Below, piece by piece: positions 18,308 to 27,381 of a stretch of DNA of 64,000 nucleotides. The DNA is from Candidatus Desulforudis audaxviator MP104C (GTDB lineage Bacteria > Bacillota > Desulfotomaculia > Desulfotomaculales > Desulforudaceae). Position 1 is the first letter of the stretch. The number at the start of each line of letters is the position of its first letter. The translations under genes and the position numbers were made by a program. Under the pieces are notes generated by a model. That model had not been told where the DNA came from. It made no database searches and saw nothing but the letters and a program-made list of their open reading frames with translations. The stretch spans positions 372,001-436,000 of the forward strand of contig NC_010424.1 of assembly GCF_000018425.1 (NCBI RefSeq), in the 5' to 3' direction.

Positions 18308-21169
18308 ATGGGCGAACTGAAACCCTGGTACGCGGTGGCCATACCCCACGAAGATATTCGTGAAGGACGGCTGGCCGAAGCGGTCTTCGCGGCGAACCTG
18401 TGGGCCGTCGTTCAGGGCACGGCGCCGGAGGTTTATCTCGATCCGGAGGAGTTCTTCCGCAAAACCTATCTCACCACCGGCCTTTCCACGGTGCTGAGTC
18501 GGGTGGCGGGGGCGTTGCGCGGCGACGGCGAAACCGGGGACCGGATCATCAGTCTGCAAACCGCCTTTGGCGGCGGTAAGACGCACACGCTCGTCGCCCT
18601 CTGGCATCTGGCCAAATACGCGGATCGGCTGAAGGCTTCCCCCCAAGGGGAGGGCCTGCGGCAGATCACGGGTGGGCGGTTCCCCGAAAAGGTAAAGGGC
18701 GTGGCGGTCTTTACGAACCAAACCTGCGATGCCACTCAAGGGCGCAGAACGCCGGATGGCGTGCATCTTAAGACCCTTTGGGGCGAACTGGCCTTCCAGT
18801 TGGGCGGGAAGACTCTTTACGAGCGGGTGCGGGCGAACGACGAGAGCCAGCGCGTTCCGCAGGGGATTTTCGTGGAGGTGTTGTGGGCCGCTTCTCCCTG
18901 CCTGATTCTGTTAGACGAACTGGCCGACTACTGTGTCGGTGCGGCGGCGGTGCCGGTCGGCGATACGAGCCTGGCGGATCAGACCATCTCTTTCATCCAG
19001 CAACTCACCGAGGCGGTACAACAGGTGCCGGATGCGGTTGTGGTGGCCACTCTCCCGGCGAGCAAGTACGAGGTTGCGCAGAGCGAAAAGGGACAGGAGG
19101 CCTTCGTCACTTTGGAGAAGCGTTTCCAGCGCCTCGGTGCCGATGTGAAGCCGGTTGCCGACGAGGAGATTTACGAAGTGGTGCGCGCCAGGCTGTTTGA
19201 GTCTATCGCCCCGGAGAACGAGCCCGATTATCCCAAGAAAGTGGCGCAGGTTTATCAGGGGATGTATGCGGTGCACTCCGGGGAGGTTCCCTCCGAGGCG
19301 GCGAAGAACACGTACCGCGAGTATATAGAGCGGGCCTATCCGTTCCATCCGCTGCTTATCGACGCCCTCTATACCCGCTGGGGCAGCCACCCCGACTTTC
19401 AACGGACCCGCGGCGTGCTGCGCCTATTGGCGAACATTGTCGGTGACCTGTGGAAACATCGCCAAGGGAACACCCAGACGCAGCATCTTATTCAGCCCTG
19501 CCATATCCGTTGGTCGGTTGACGCTTTACAGGCGGCGCTCACCCGCTTCTGGGGCCCGGCTTATCAATCCGTGGCCGCCGCCGACGTAACCGGAGAGCGA
19601 TCCAATGCCGGCATCTTCGACGAGGAGCGCAGCGGCGACTACCGCAGCGAGGCCATCGCACAGGGACTGGCTTCCGCCATTCTTCTCGGTTCCTTCGGTG
19701 GTCAGGGGGGACGCAGCGGATTCGGGGCAAAGGATTTGAAGCTGGCCTGTTCCCGGTACGGTCTCAACTGGAACTATACCGACGGAGCACTTCTGGAACT
19801 GGAAAACCGCTGCTTTTATCTGCACACGATCGCGGCCGGAAGTCTGGGCAAGCGTTACTGGTTCGGTACGAAGCCGACCCTCAACAAACTGGTTGTTCAG
19901 TACCGGCAACAGATCGCGAAGGAGAACTTTGAGGAAGAAATCCTCGAAGATCTCCGGGCCGAATCGCAGAAGAGCGCTCTCGCCGGCGCGACATGGAGGG
20001 TGATCGTCAACCCGGCGGAGGATCTGCCGGAACAGAAATCGCTGACCCTATTGGTTTTGCCGCCTTCATTGGCCTGGGACGAAAACGGAGGTGCCAGAGA
20101 AACGGTTCGGGAACGCGTCAAGTCCATCAGCGCCCGGTGCGGGGGAAAGGAGCGGATTTACCGCAACACGCTTCTGTTCCTTGCAGGTACCACCCGTGGG
20201 CTCACGAAGCTGCGGCAGGCCCACCGTGAGCGCGCCGCTTTGGAAGGTGTGCGCGCGGACTACTGGGAGCAGCTTGACGAGGAACAGCGGGAAGACCTGA
20301 AAAAACGCCTTGAGGCGGCCCGGCGGGCCGCCCTGGAGACTCTGGGTCCTGCCTACACGGTGGCGCTGCGGGTACGTGCCGAGGCTGCCGGCGGACAGGG
20401 GCAGGAGGTGGATGTGTGTACTCTCTCGGACGCGCGGCGGAGCTTCCAGGAACATCTCGGGTATCTGTGGACAGTACTCGTGGAGGACGAGGAGTGGATT
20501 CTCCGGCGTATCGGGTCGGTAACACTTGATAATACCGGCTTGATTCCCAAGCAAGACACACTGCGCCTGAAGGATGCGGTCGAGGCCTTTCTGCGCTTTA
20601 CGGACAAGCCCATGGTTGCTGCCAAGGAAGCGGTGACCGCTGGACTGGCCCAGGCCTGCTTGGATGGGCTGGTGGGCATCGGTCGAGGCGGAAGCCCCTC
20701 GGCGCTCCAGGTCCGTTATTGCAGACAAGCGGTGTCCCTGGACCCCAGCGAGGACGGACTCTGGATCATCCCGGCATTCATCCCTGAATCCGGTGGGGGT
20801 GCCGGTGATTCAGGGACTGCTACCACAGGTGTTGGTGCCGGGGGTTTGCCATCAACCTTTCAAGAGACGGGCGGCCCCACCACGGACACGACCCCGGAAA
20901 CCGGGGTGGTGACTCCGAAAGAGGCGGGAGCCGAAGACATAGTGCGGGGGTTTGTCGTCCGGGGCGCCGTGCCTGTGGAGAATTGGGGTGAGTTGTTCCG
21001 CTGCTTCGTCGGGCCTGCGGCGCGGATGAATCTCAAAAAGCTGCAGCTTGGAGTTCAGTTTGAAATGAAACTTTCCGAGGGGACAACAATGAGCAAGAAC
21101 GACCCGGCATTAAAGGCGATGAAAGAAGCAGCCCAGCAACTTGGGCTTACGTTGGAGATAGAGGAGTAG
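18308..21169 (+). CDS. DUF499 family ATPase (defence-associated)
   Basis: 953-residue P-loop protein. The family block ISLQTAFGGGKTHTLVALWH holds the Walker A (GGGKT, residues 88-92). LILLDELADY (around 200-209) is the Walker B-like segment. A Gly/Thr/Pro-rich linker at about 830-880 precedes a conserved C-terminal tail. The ATG 18308 has AGGAAGGG upstream; a TTG two codons earlier is the alternative. DUF499 proteins elsewhere sit in restriction/defence clusters with DUF1156 methylases and large helicases (family knowledge). Here no methylase or helicase is adjacent, so it looks like an orphan. A broken nuclease gene follows. Confidence 0.85.
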   Translation: MGELKPWYAVAIPHEDIREGRLAEAVFAANLWAVVQGTAPEVYLDPEEFFRKTYLTTGLSTVLSRVAGALRGDGETGDRIISLQTAFGGGKTHTLVALWHLAKYADRLKASPQGEGLRQITGGRFPEKVKGVAVFTNQTCDATQGRRTPDGVHLKTLWGELAFQLGGKTLYERVRANDESQRVPQGIFVEVLWAASPCLILLDELADYCVGAAAVPVGDTSLADQTISFIQQLTEAVQQVPDAVVVATLPASKYEVAQSEKGQEAFVTLEKRFQRLGADVKPVADEEIYEVVRARLFESIAPENEPDYPKKVAQVYQGMYAVHSGEVPSEAAKNTYREYIERAYPFHPLLIDALYTRWGSHPDFQRTRGVLRLLANIVGDLWKHRQGNTQTQHLIQPCHIRWSVDALQAALTRFWGPAYQSVAAADVTGERSNAGIFDEERSGDYRSEAIAQGLASAILLGSFGGQGGRSGFGAKDLKLACSRYGLNWNYTDGALLELENRCFYLHTIAAGSLGKRYWFGTKPTLNKLVVQYRQQIAKENFEEEILEDLRAESQKSALAGATWRVIVNPAEDLPEQKSLTLLVLPPSLAWDENGGARETVRERVKSISARCGGKERIYRNTLLFLAGTTRGLTKLRQAHRERAALEGVRADYWEQLDEEQREDLKKRLEAARRAALETLGPAYTVALRVRAEAAGGQGQEVDVCTLSDARRSFQEHLGYLWTVLVEDEEWILRRIGSVTLDNTGLIPKQDTLRLKDAVEAFLRFTDKPMVAAKEAVTAGLAQACLDGLVGIGRGGSPSALQVRYCRQAVSLDPSEDGLWIIPAFIPESGGGAGDSGTATTGVGAGGLPSTFQETGGPTTDTTPETGVVTPKEAGAEDIVRGFVVRGAVPVENWGELFRCFVGPAARMNLKKLQLGVQFEMKLSEGTTMSKNDPALKAMKEAAQQLGLTLEIEE

Positions 21170-21314
21170 TTCCTCAGCGCCAGTCCTTTGCGCGCACGCG
21201 TTCACCCGGGGAGTACGGGGTGCCACGACTGGCTGCAGGGCGCACTCCGCGCAAGCGGATACAACATCCTCCTTGCTCCAAAGCTTATGGACGGGTCAAA
21301 GAAATGAAGTGATT

Positions 21315-22018
21315 ATGATTGTCTCCAAGCGACAGTTGAGTGACGAAGAAAAGCGGGCGGTCATGGATCAGCACACCAGGCAGGGAAGCCTGCGGTGCTT
21401 TGTGGACGGCCATCCCATTGAGGATCCTGTCCAGGCGGAGTTCCACCACATTAAACCGTTTAGTGAAGGCGGTCCAACCAGCATTGATAACATTGCACCG
21501 GTTTGCAGAGAACACCACCGCCGGATCCGCACGCTGTCACTTCAAGAATTTAGGGACAAACTCAAACTGGACCGCTTCTTTCAGGAGGGTCACCAGCAGG
21601 CTGACGGAGTCCGGCTCGACGATGTCTTGGCGTATGTGCTGGGAGAAGGGGGCTATGGGAAAATAAATGTCGTATGGAGCGAGTTGGCAACCAAGTTACA
21701 ATGTACTGGAACAATGCCCCGTCCGAAACAGTTTTTCTCCACCAGTGTCCGGTGACGAAGTTCTCATATTTCTACGCCCTCGTGCCCGTCGCGCATCTAT
21801 TAAATGATCCTGATTTGCAGCCGCGTCCGCTGGAACCGACGCGGATGTGGGAACTCTATCGCCATTTCCTGCGTTACACGCAACTTGCTCCCGCCGTCTG
21901 CCGCCTGGTTGACGGCCAGATCTTGCTTTTCGATGGCCAGCACAAGACGGCGGCTCAGGTGTGGGCTGGACGGCGCCGGGCCGAGTGCAAGGTTTACCTT
22001 GATCCGGACGCCCTGTGA
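21315..22018 (+). pseudogene. HNH nuclease / ParB-like protein, frameshifted and 3'-truncated
   Basis: The first half (frame starting 21315) has an HNH fold: CFVDGHPI, EFHHIKPFSEGGPTSIDNIAPVC and REHHRRI. At about 21683 the sense moves to the -1 frame, where VGNQVTMYWNN and LVDGQILLFDGQHKTAAQVW (a ParB/Srx-like DGQHK motif) follow. Restoring one G (GAGTTGG to GAGGTTGG) joins the two halves. Homologues, as I remember them, continue beyond DPDAL; here the frame stops at 22018, inside the tail of the convergent hepT gene. Function unknown; lies directly downstream of the DUF499 gene. Confidence 0.7.
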
Positions 22019-22413
22019 TGGGCAAACTTGAGGAAGTCGTTCAGGTTGTTGTGCAGGGTTTGGTGGACTCGGGCGATGTCGAGCGAGGCATAGCCATGTA
22101 CCAACACGTTTCTGAAGCCGGCCATCCCTCGTATCTCTTCGGCGAATTCAGCGGGCAAAACGCCCATCTCCCCCAGCTTGTCGATGATCTCAGTATAGTC
22201 TCTCGCTTTGACGCCCAGATCTGCCAGCAGGTGATTGCCCACATCCAGCAGGATCTGAATCGACAGTTGGAGACCGTGAATTACCGACCAGAGCCGGGGC
22301 AGGTTCGTCCGCAGTTCGTCCAGCGTGTATGCCTGCAGGTTCTCCAGTTCACGCACGTACGTTTCCAACTCGGTCAGCTTGCCGCGGATCAGTTCGACAT
22401 CGGCGACCATCAT
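21994..22413 (-). CDS. hepT: HepT-like HEPN (DUF86) toxin/RNase
   Basis: 139 residues, mostly helical. The HEPN catalytic motif RNVLVHGYA (R-x4-H type, then Tyr, the residue AMPylated in known HepT) is at about residues 103-111. It overlaps the upstream nucleotidyltransferase gene by four bases (ATGA), the standard arrangement of the MntA/HepT toxin-antitoxin pair. Its 3' end overlaps the truncated HNH/ParB-like gene on the other strand by 25 bases. Confidence 0.85.
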   Translation of the reverse strand: MMVADVELIRGKLTELETYVRELENLQAYTLDELRTNLPRLWSVIHGLQLSIQILLDVGNHLLADLGVKARDYTEIIDKLGEMGVLPAEFAEEIRGMAGFRNVLVHGYASLDIARVHQTLHNNLNDFLKFAHHRASGSR

Positions 22414-22856
22414 TCCGCCTCCCTGGTGAACCGCCTGTTAAGGCGCTCGACCATGTATTTGTGCTGTACCGCCAACAGGGGGCGCATGTCCTGGTACTCG
22501 TTGAAGGCTTTAACGTGAAAGGCCAGTCTTTTCTTGTCTGAACGGGAAAAGAGCACTTCCCCGTGGTAAATGACCTGGAATTGCAGGAGCGGCGGGACCT
22601 CGTTCAAGATGATCAGGTCGATTTCGGTGCTTTTCAAGATGCTGATCAGCTCGGTAAGCAGGAAAGCCCTGTAACCATAAGGGTAAGTTCTCTGGCTTAT
22701 CAGGGTCGGTTCCACCAGAAAGGCCAAGTCGATATCACTCAAGGGGCCTGCGTTGCCCTTGACCTGGGACCCAAAAAGGTAAGCGGCGGTTACGGCCGGC
22801 TGGTTTTGGCAGAAGGCAACGATCTTTTGCCGCTGGTCCTCGGTGAACACGGACAT
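22410..22856 (-). CDS. mntA: MntA-like minimal nucleotidyltransferase antitoxin
   Basis: 148 residues with the MNT signature YLFGSQVKGNAGPLSDIDLA (G-S-x10-D-x-D) near residues 26-45. In the MntA/HepT module this enzyme AMPylates HepT to silence it. It is the first gene of a two-gene operon. A TATAAT box on the minus strand (22885-22880) lies about 25 bases upstream of the start, so the leader is short. Confidence 0.85.
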   Translation of the reverse strand: MSVFTEDQRQKIVAFCQNQPAVTAAYLFGSQVKGNAGPLSDIDLAFLVEPTLISQRTYPYGYRAFLLTELISILKSTEIDLIILNEVPPLLQFQVIYHGEVLFSRSDKKRLAFHVKAFNEYQDMRPLLAVQHKYMVERLNRRFTREAE

Positions 22857-23069
22857 CTCCGGTCTCCCTGTCGATGATCATTATACTACTGTTTATTGTA
22901 TCTTGGGCCTGCCGCTGCTGTCCACTGTTCATGGATCGCTCGATACTCATCCGCATGGCGTCAAACGGTTTCCCCATAAACACCCGTTCATCCGAGTAGA
23001 ATTGCTTACTGATGCTTCTGAAGCAGATGTGAAAGCCGTGCCCGCAGTTCCACGGAATGGCGACAATCT

Positions 23070-23222
23070 TGTAATTACGTTACAGATCCACTATCGCCCG
23101 CAAACAAGTACAGAAAGCTGCTTGTGGACAAGCGATATTTACTCATCTATCAGATCAAGGATGACGCAGTGTATATCGATTACATCGTGGATTGCCGTCA
23201 AGATTATGGCTGGCTTGTATAG
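23070..23222 (+). pseudogene. RelE/ParE-type toxin remnant (copy 1)
   Basis: The frame ending TAG at 23220-23222 reads NKYRKLLVDKRYLLIYQI, then KDDAVYIDYIV and DCRQDYGWL, the C-terminal strands typical of RelE-superfamily toxins. The N-terminal half is not readable in any single frame. Bases 23169-23216 recur at 24547-24594 with one mismatch. Confidence 0.55.
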
Positions 23223-23365
23223 TCGATTCAGCTCCAGTGATACTGAGCTTTAAAAGGCATAGGCAGCCCCCGGTCAGATTGTCTCGATCCCGTGTTTCAG
23301 GATTTCTTTAATGCGCCTTTCGATTCTATCGAGGTAAGGTTGGCCTTTTTTATGCTCTTACAGGC

Positions 23366-23872
23366 TCAGCCGTAAGTAGTGAGCTTCTGGTGTTGACGCA
23401 CTGCTTCCAGGAATGCCTCCGGGTCCGCCGGAGACAAGAGGTAAATCTCTTGCCGGGTTTTCACCCGCACCATCCGGTCCCAGCGGGTGGCGTACACCTT
23501 GGCCGAACCCCCGCCCCGGATGGCAAAAAGCCCGATCCAGCCGAAAAGCCCGCCGGAGCCGAACAGCCTGAGACCCGGCTTGACCTGCTCCACCACCTCC
23601 ACGGCCCCGATGTCCGCATAGGGGATGACTATCGGCCCGATTGGGCGACGTATGATTACGCCCTCGGGGGATACCCGGAATCCACGCGGTGCGAACAGGT
23701 AAGTCAGGCCAAACATGATCCAGACCGGAGAGAGAATAGCCAGGGTGAACCATACCCCCGATTCGTTTCGGAACAAGAGATCATATGATATGACGCCCAC
23801 CAGGATAAAAGCCCCCGGGGTAAAAACACGTGTTAATCGGTCCCAGGGCGCCATTTTGAAATCAGAAGTCAC
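23366..23872 (-). CDS. PH-domain (bPH-like) membrane-associated protein
   Basis: 168 residues from the GTG that overlaps the upstream gene's stop (GGTGACTTCTGA); longer starts run through that gene and are unlikely. Two hydrophobic segments (about residues 15-60) precede a beta-rich domain with FRVSPEGVIIRRP and VIPYADIGAVEVV, typical of bacterial pleckstrin-homology-like domains, and a short C-terminal helix. Its partner is the overlapping upstream gene of similar architecture. Function unknown. Confidence 0.6.
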   Translation of the reverse strand: MTSDFKMAPWDRLTRVFTPGAFILVGVISYDLLFRNESGVWFTLAILSPVWIMFGLTYLFAPRGFRVSPEGVIIRRPIGPIVIPYADIGAVEVVEQVKPGLRLFGSGGLFGWIGLFAIRGGGSAKVYATRWDRMVRVKTRQEIYLLSPADPEAFLEAVRQHQKLTTYG

Positions 23873-24416
23873 CCGGCCGCACCCCCCGGGACACCAAATG
23901 CTTATACAACTCCTCCACGCCAGGATGGGCCAGCACATAATACCGGCCTTCCGACTCCAGCACCAGCATCCGGGCCGTTCTCTGGTGGCGGAAGACCACC
24001 GCCTTTTCACCGTTGGCCAGCCGGCACCAGCCCGTGGTCATTCCCGGCACGCCGAACCCGTTGGTCCGCCGCACCGGCCGCCAGGGTCCTGAGTACTCCG
24101 TAAGAGCCGCTTTCGTTTCTGCCAGGTCCAGCGTCGCCGTGACCGGCGGGGCTTTAATGTTTAACTGCCCATCACCGCTCAACTGCCAGCCCGCCCCGGT
24201 TGTTGGCACACTTGCCCCAAGGGGAGCCGCAACGGCGATGACCAGGGCCAGTGCCAGGGGCCACAGGTGTCTGCGGTTCACGCCACCCTGTCTCCACAGC
24301 CATAACAGTACAATGATCAAGAAGAGCGGCACACCGATTACCGCCAAGTACAGTAAGAATTCCGGCGGGACGAAGGTCGCCTTTAAGACCTCCGCATAAG
24401 TCACCTGGTAAGACAA
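23862..24416 (-). CDS. Membrane protein with C-terminal bacterial PH-like domain
   Basis: 184 residues. Two hydrophobic helices (about 18-40 and 50-68) are followed by an exported or cytosolic beta domain with TNGFGVPGMTTGWCRLANG, EKAVVF and YYVLAHPGVEELYK, resembling the bPH_5 family (from memory of the pattern). It overlaps the next PH-domain gene by 11 bases. The two-gene block is bounded by near-identical 48-base RelE fragments, suggesting it was inserted or rearranged as a unit. Confidence 0.6.
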   Translation of the reverse strand: MSYQVTYAEVLKATFVPPEFLLYLAVIGVPLFLIIVLLWLWRQGGVNRRHLWPLALALVIAVAAPLGASVPTTGAGWQLSGDGQLNIKAPPVTATLDLAETKAALTEYSGPWRPVRRTNGFGVPGMTTGWCRLANGEKAVVFRHQRTARMLVLESEGRYYVLAHPGVEELYKHLVSRGVRPGDF

Positions 24417-24546
24417 ATCATCTCATCCCCGAATTCCAGGGCACCACGGTGCCCGCAATAACGAGACCAAGCACGCGCCGTTAGGGCTGCCGCAGCTTAG
24501 GCGAGTCAAGCCGGAAGCCCGAAAGCAGCCGGCAATCAGCGCGCCG

Positions 24547-24654
24547 GTGTATATCGATTACATCGTGGACTGCCGTCAAGATTATGGCTGGCTTACAGAA
24601 GAATACGCTCGTAAACGCCAAGAAATACCAGCAAATGCAATTGCAGAAAGATGA
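24547..24654 (+). pseudogene. RelE/ParE-type toxin remnant (copy 2)
   Basis: Begins with the same 48 bases as copy 1 (VYIDYIVDCRQDYGWL) but continues in frame to TEEYARKRQEIPANAIAER and a TGA. It therefore keeps the natural C-terminus that copy 1 lacks, but has no N-terminal part. The bases around it hold no other gene. Confidence 0.55.
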
Positions 24655-24913
24655 ACGAAAGAAGCAGGAAACACGTAAATAAAAAAGAACACTCCCGTTG
24701 CAGGGAATGGTCTGTTTCTGATGATAAGTTAAAAAAACTTGTGTGAAAGCGAGGTAGGCGGTGATTGCAGCGATGTTGATTGGGCCGCCGTTTCTCGTTG
24801 CCATAGTCGCTCTGATTGCCCTGATCGTTGCGGGTGGATGTCGCCGACTGAGTTTCGGGGTTGTTCCTGCTTTGTTTCCACAATATTTTTAGGGTTGAAA
24901 GGGGTGCCTCAAC

Positions 24914-25660
24914 TTGGAGCGAGGATCGGGGAACTTTTGCGGCGTGTGGTTCGAGACCCTCACCCGCCGGCGGTTTTTGTGGCTTGGAGTAAGCGCCGCC
25001 GCGGTGCTGGCGGGTTGTGGGGGCCGGGCCGATGCACCGCCTGCCGCCCCGGCGCCGGATGACCGGCGCTACGGGTTCTTTTTCGACAGCACCAGGTGCA
25101 CCGCGTGCGGCACCTGCCGGCAGGAATGCCAGCGGGAAAATGGGTTGGCCCCGGAACTGGCCCTGATCCGCTTTAACGTAGTTAAGGCCGGCGCCGAAAA
25201 CCGGCTCGTCTGGCGTCAAACCTGCCTGCACTGCACCTCGGCCGCCTGTGTCAAGGAGTGCCGGGATGGGGCCACCGTCCGGGGTGCTTCAGGGTTAACC
25301 AACTTTTACCGGGAAAAGTGTACCGCCTGCGGGGACTGCGCCGAGGTTTGCCCTTTCGGCGTGCCGGTCCTGGCCGGCAGCAGAGGCTCCAAGGGGCGGG
25401 ACCGGTTGCTCTTGCGCTGCACCGGCTGCCCGGACCGGGTGGGCAGCGGCCAGGACACGGCCTGTGTCACGTCCTGCCCGTACGGGGCCCTGCTGGGTGG
25501 GCCCCGGGCGGCCCTTTGGGTCACGGCCACCCAGCGGCTGGAAGAGGCCCGGCGGGAAATTGCCGGTGCCCGGTTGTACGGCCCGGGAATTTACGGTGGC
25601 CTGGGAGTGATATCCCTGCTGGCGGCCGAGTCCCGGCGTTACGGGCTGCCGGCCGGGTAG
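24914..25660 (+). CDS. Four-cluster [4Fe-4S] ferredoxin-type electron transfer subunit
   Basis: 248 residues of the FdnH/DmsB/HybA kind. The N-terminus has TRRRFLWLGVSAAAVLAGCG, a twin-Arg-like and lipobox-like export signal. The cluster motifs are CTACGTCRQEC, CLHCTSAACVKEC, CTACGDCAEVC, and CTGC with a distal C-x3-CPYG, enough for four clusters. Such subunits pass electrons between a catalytic molybdoenzyme or hydrogenase and the membrane, but no such partner is nearby. The start is TTG 24914 with AAAGGGGTG upstream; the region before it is AT-rich. Confidence 0.8.
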   Translation: MERGSGNFCGVWFETLTRRRFLWLGVSAAAVLAGCGGRADAPPAAPAPDDRRYGFFFDSTRCTACGTCRQECQRENGLAPELALIRFNVVKAGAENRLVWRQTCLHCTSAACVKECRDGATVRGASGLTNFYREKCTACGDCAEVCPFGVPVLAGSRGSKGRDRLLLRCTGCPDRVGSGQDTACVTSCPYGALLGGPRAALWVTATQRLEEARREIAGARLYGPGIYGGLGVISLLAAESRRYGLPAG

Positions 25661-25745
25661 CAGACGGGTGTGCGCTTACAAACAAAGCGCCGCGTCGAGT
25701 TTCTGATTCACACAAAATATGGTATTAGGAGGCATGACAAGAGCA

Positions 25746-26168
25746 ATGAAAGATGGTACGAATAACTGGGCCGTTTCGAAGGTCTACCTGCACCTTGTTG
25801 CCCTGATAACCTTTAGTGTATTGCTTTTTAACTTTGTCGAACTTGTCAGGGCGATTCCTGATTATATTGCCCCTCTCCCTGGTTGGACAATGGACCACCA
25901 AACAGCAAGAAACGAGTTGTTCCTGCAAAAATATGGCCAATATCCCGATCTTAGCCGGAAGGAGCACAGAGATAAAATGGCGGCTTTTACCAAGGAAGAA
26001 GTGGAAGCACTTATGGAAGAAAGATACCAGGCGGAAAAAGAAAGAATAAAAGCTTATAATCTGAGGACCATAATACGGCACGGCGTTTCTTTTATCATTT
26101 TGCTTCCCGTCCACATTTATTTTTTCAGACTGGCCAGGAAGAGCGAGTATTCTAACCCGAATCCATGA
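25746..26168 (+). CDS. Small two-helix membrane protein of unknown function
   Basis: About 140 residues with hydrophobic segments near the N-terminus (VYLHLVALITFSVLLF) and C-terminus (HGVSFIILLPVHIYFF), separated by a charged, probably coiled loop rich in Lys and Glu. AGGAGG at 25727-25732 is too close to ATG 25734, so ATG 25746 is preferred. The gene is AT-richer than its neighbours. It follows the Fe-S protein gene by about 85 bases and may or may not be co-transcribed. Confidence 0.5.
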   Translation: MKDGTNNWAVSKVYLHLVALITFSVLLFNFVELVRAIPDYIAPLPGWTMDHQTARNELFLQKYGQYPDLSRKEHRDKMAAFTKEEVEALMEERYQAEKERIKAYNLRTIIRHGVSFIILLPVHIYFFRLARKSEYSNPNP

Positions 26169-26359
26169 TCCCGTCAGCAAGTGACCTGAACGGCCCGCCA
26201 GAAAAATGGTTGTTGCCACCAAAAATAATTCCCGGTAACAGGTGGCTGGTCTGGTACAGACATGGCTGCGAATCCATCGTATTGTGGTAAGAGAGGCGCC
26301 GGTTCCGGGAACGATTACGATTGGGTGAACTTCGTGTTTTGTTCTATGGAAGTGAAAAA

Positions 26360-26929
26360 ATGGGTGTGACCGAAAAATACGCGCGTCTGGCATGGTTGCC
26401 GGAGGGTGTAATTGCCCGGCTGGAGAAACTGGCGGACCTGTGGCCGCGCCATGAGGTGCGTCTGGTTTACCTCTTTGGTTCGGCTGCCTGTGGGGAGCGG
26501 CCGCGCAACGACATTGACCTGGCCGTCTTGGCTGGCGCGGGTTTTTCCTATCCCGCTTTGTACGCTGATCTGTCGCTGGCTTTGAACACCGACCGCCTGG
26601 ATCTGGTGGATCTACGCGTGGCGCCGTCCTACTTACAGGCGGAGATTATTTCTACCGGCCGGTGTCTCTGGAGGAATCCGCAAGAAGACCGGTTTCGATT
26701 CGAACAGAAGGTCCGGATGCGGTGGCGGGACGATAGAATGATGTTGCTCAAGAGAGCGATAGCACGCCGGAAGGAGGGGCGGGCAATGGTTTTGCGCCGG
26801 GAATTCCTGGAGCAGGCTTTCAGCGAATTGGACCGGGTGGCGCAAGAATTGGGAAAATATCGGGATACCATGGCGGAGAAGATGGCCGCCGATCTCAGCC
26901 GGCGGTGGATTGTGGAGCAGGGCTGTTAG
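26360..26929 (+). CDS. MNT nucleotidyltransferase, reading in frame into a HEPN segment
   Basis: The first part has the minimal nucleotidyltransferase motif YLFGSAACGERPRNDIDLA (about residues 37-55). With no stop codon the frame continues through MVLRREFLEQAFSELDRV, which is the expected start of a HepT-like HEPN protein and has its own AAGGAGG and ATG (26786). The frame ends at 26929, midway through the HEPN fold, because of a -1 shift. In related modules these are two separate genes, so this is either a fusion or a lost stop. Confidence 0.65.
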   Translation: MGVTEKYARLAWLPEGVIARLEKLADLWPRHEVRLVYLFGSAACGERPRNDIDLAVLAGAGFSYPALYADLSLALNTDRLDLVDLRVAPSYLQAEIISTGRCLWRNPQEDRFRFEQKVRMRWRDDRMMLLKRAIARRKEGRAMVLRREFLEQAFSELDRVAQELGKYRDTMAEKMAADLSRRWIVEQGC

Positions 26930-27213
26930 CGGGGGTTAATCTGCTTCTACAGGTGGCCGACCATATTTTGACTCAACATTTTGGGCGACTGGTGGATACT
27001 TATGAGGGACTACTGGCCGAACTGCGCGGCAACGGAGTAATTTCCGCCGCTCTTTACGAGCGGCTGCGCGGTGCGGGTGGTTTCCGCAACGTTTTGGTAC
27101 ACGAATATCTGGATATTGATCTTCGGGAAGTGGCCAAGGCGTTGCGGCAGGCTCCGGATGCCTTCCGGGAATTTGTCCGGGAAGTCGCCGGCTGCCCAAG
27201 ATCGCGAGCGTAA
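26786..27213 (+). pseudogene. HepT-like HEPN protein, frameshifted
   Basis: The N-terminal part lies in the nucleotidyltransferase frame up to RRWIVEQ. The rest, GLLAGVNLLLQVADHILTQH through RNVLVHEYLDID with the HEPN R-x4-H motif, is in the -1 frame and ends at 27213. One extra G in CAGGGCTG (near 26920) restores a single HEPN protein of about 140 residues. Either the pair is dead, or expression needs a -1 slip, or the base is an assembly error. Confidence 0.65.
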
Positions 27214-27333
27214 TCAGCGCGATTTGCTTGAAGCTATCGACCGTAGAGACTTCCCATGTTGGAAAATGTCTAGGTATGATATAAGAAGGACTATCCGCTG
27301 ATTGAGGTTGGTTATTTTGAACTTAACCGCTTA
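27197..27333 (+). pseudogene. Catalase remnant
   Basis: Two fragments in different frames resemble consecutive parts of a monofunctional haem catalase: RNQRDLLEAIDRRDFPCWKM, then, about 30 bases on, KDYPLIEVGYFELNR. The segment normally between them is missing. It lies between the broken HEPN gene and the lactate permease. Confidence 0.5.
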
Positions 27334-27381
27334 TTAAAAGGCGCTAGCCTAAAATTTTGCTTGTTCCGTCTGCGAACCGCA

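Noticed and set aside
22843-23253. Plus-strand 136-codon frame after mntA
   Set aside because: No homology or good start; it runs out of frame over the RelE-like remnant, which is the better reading.
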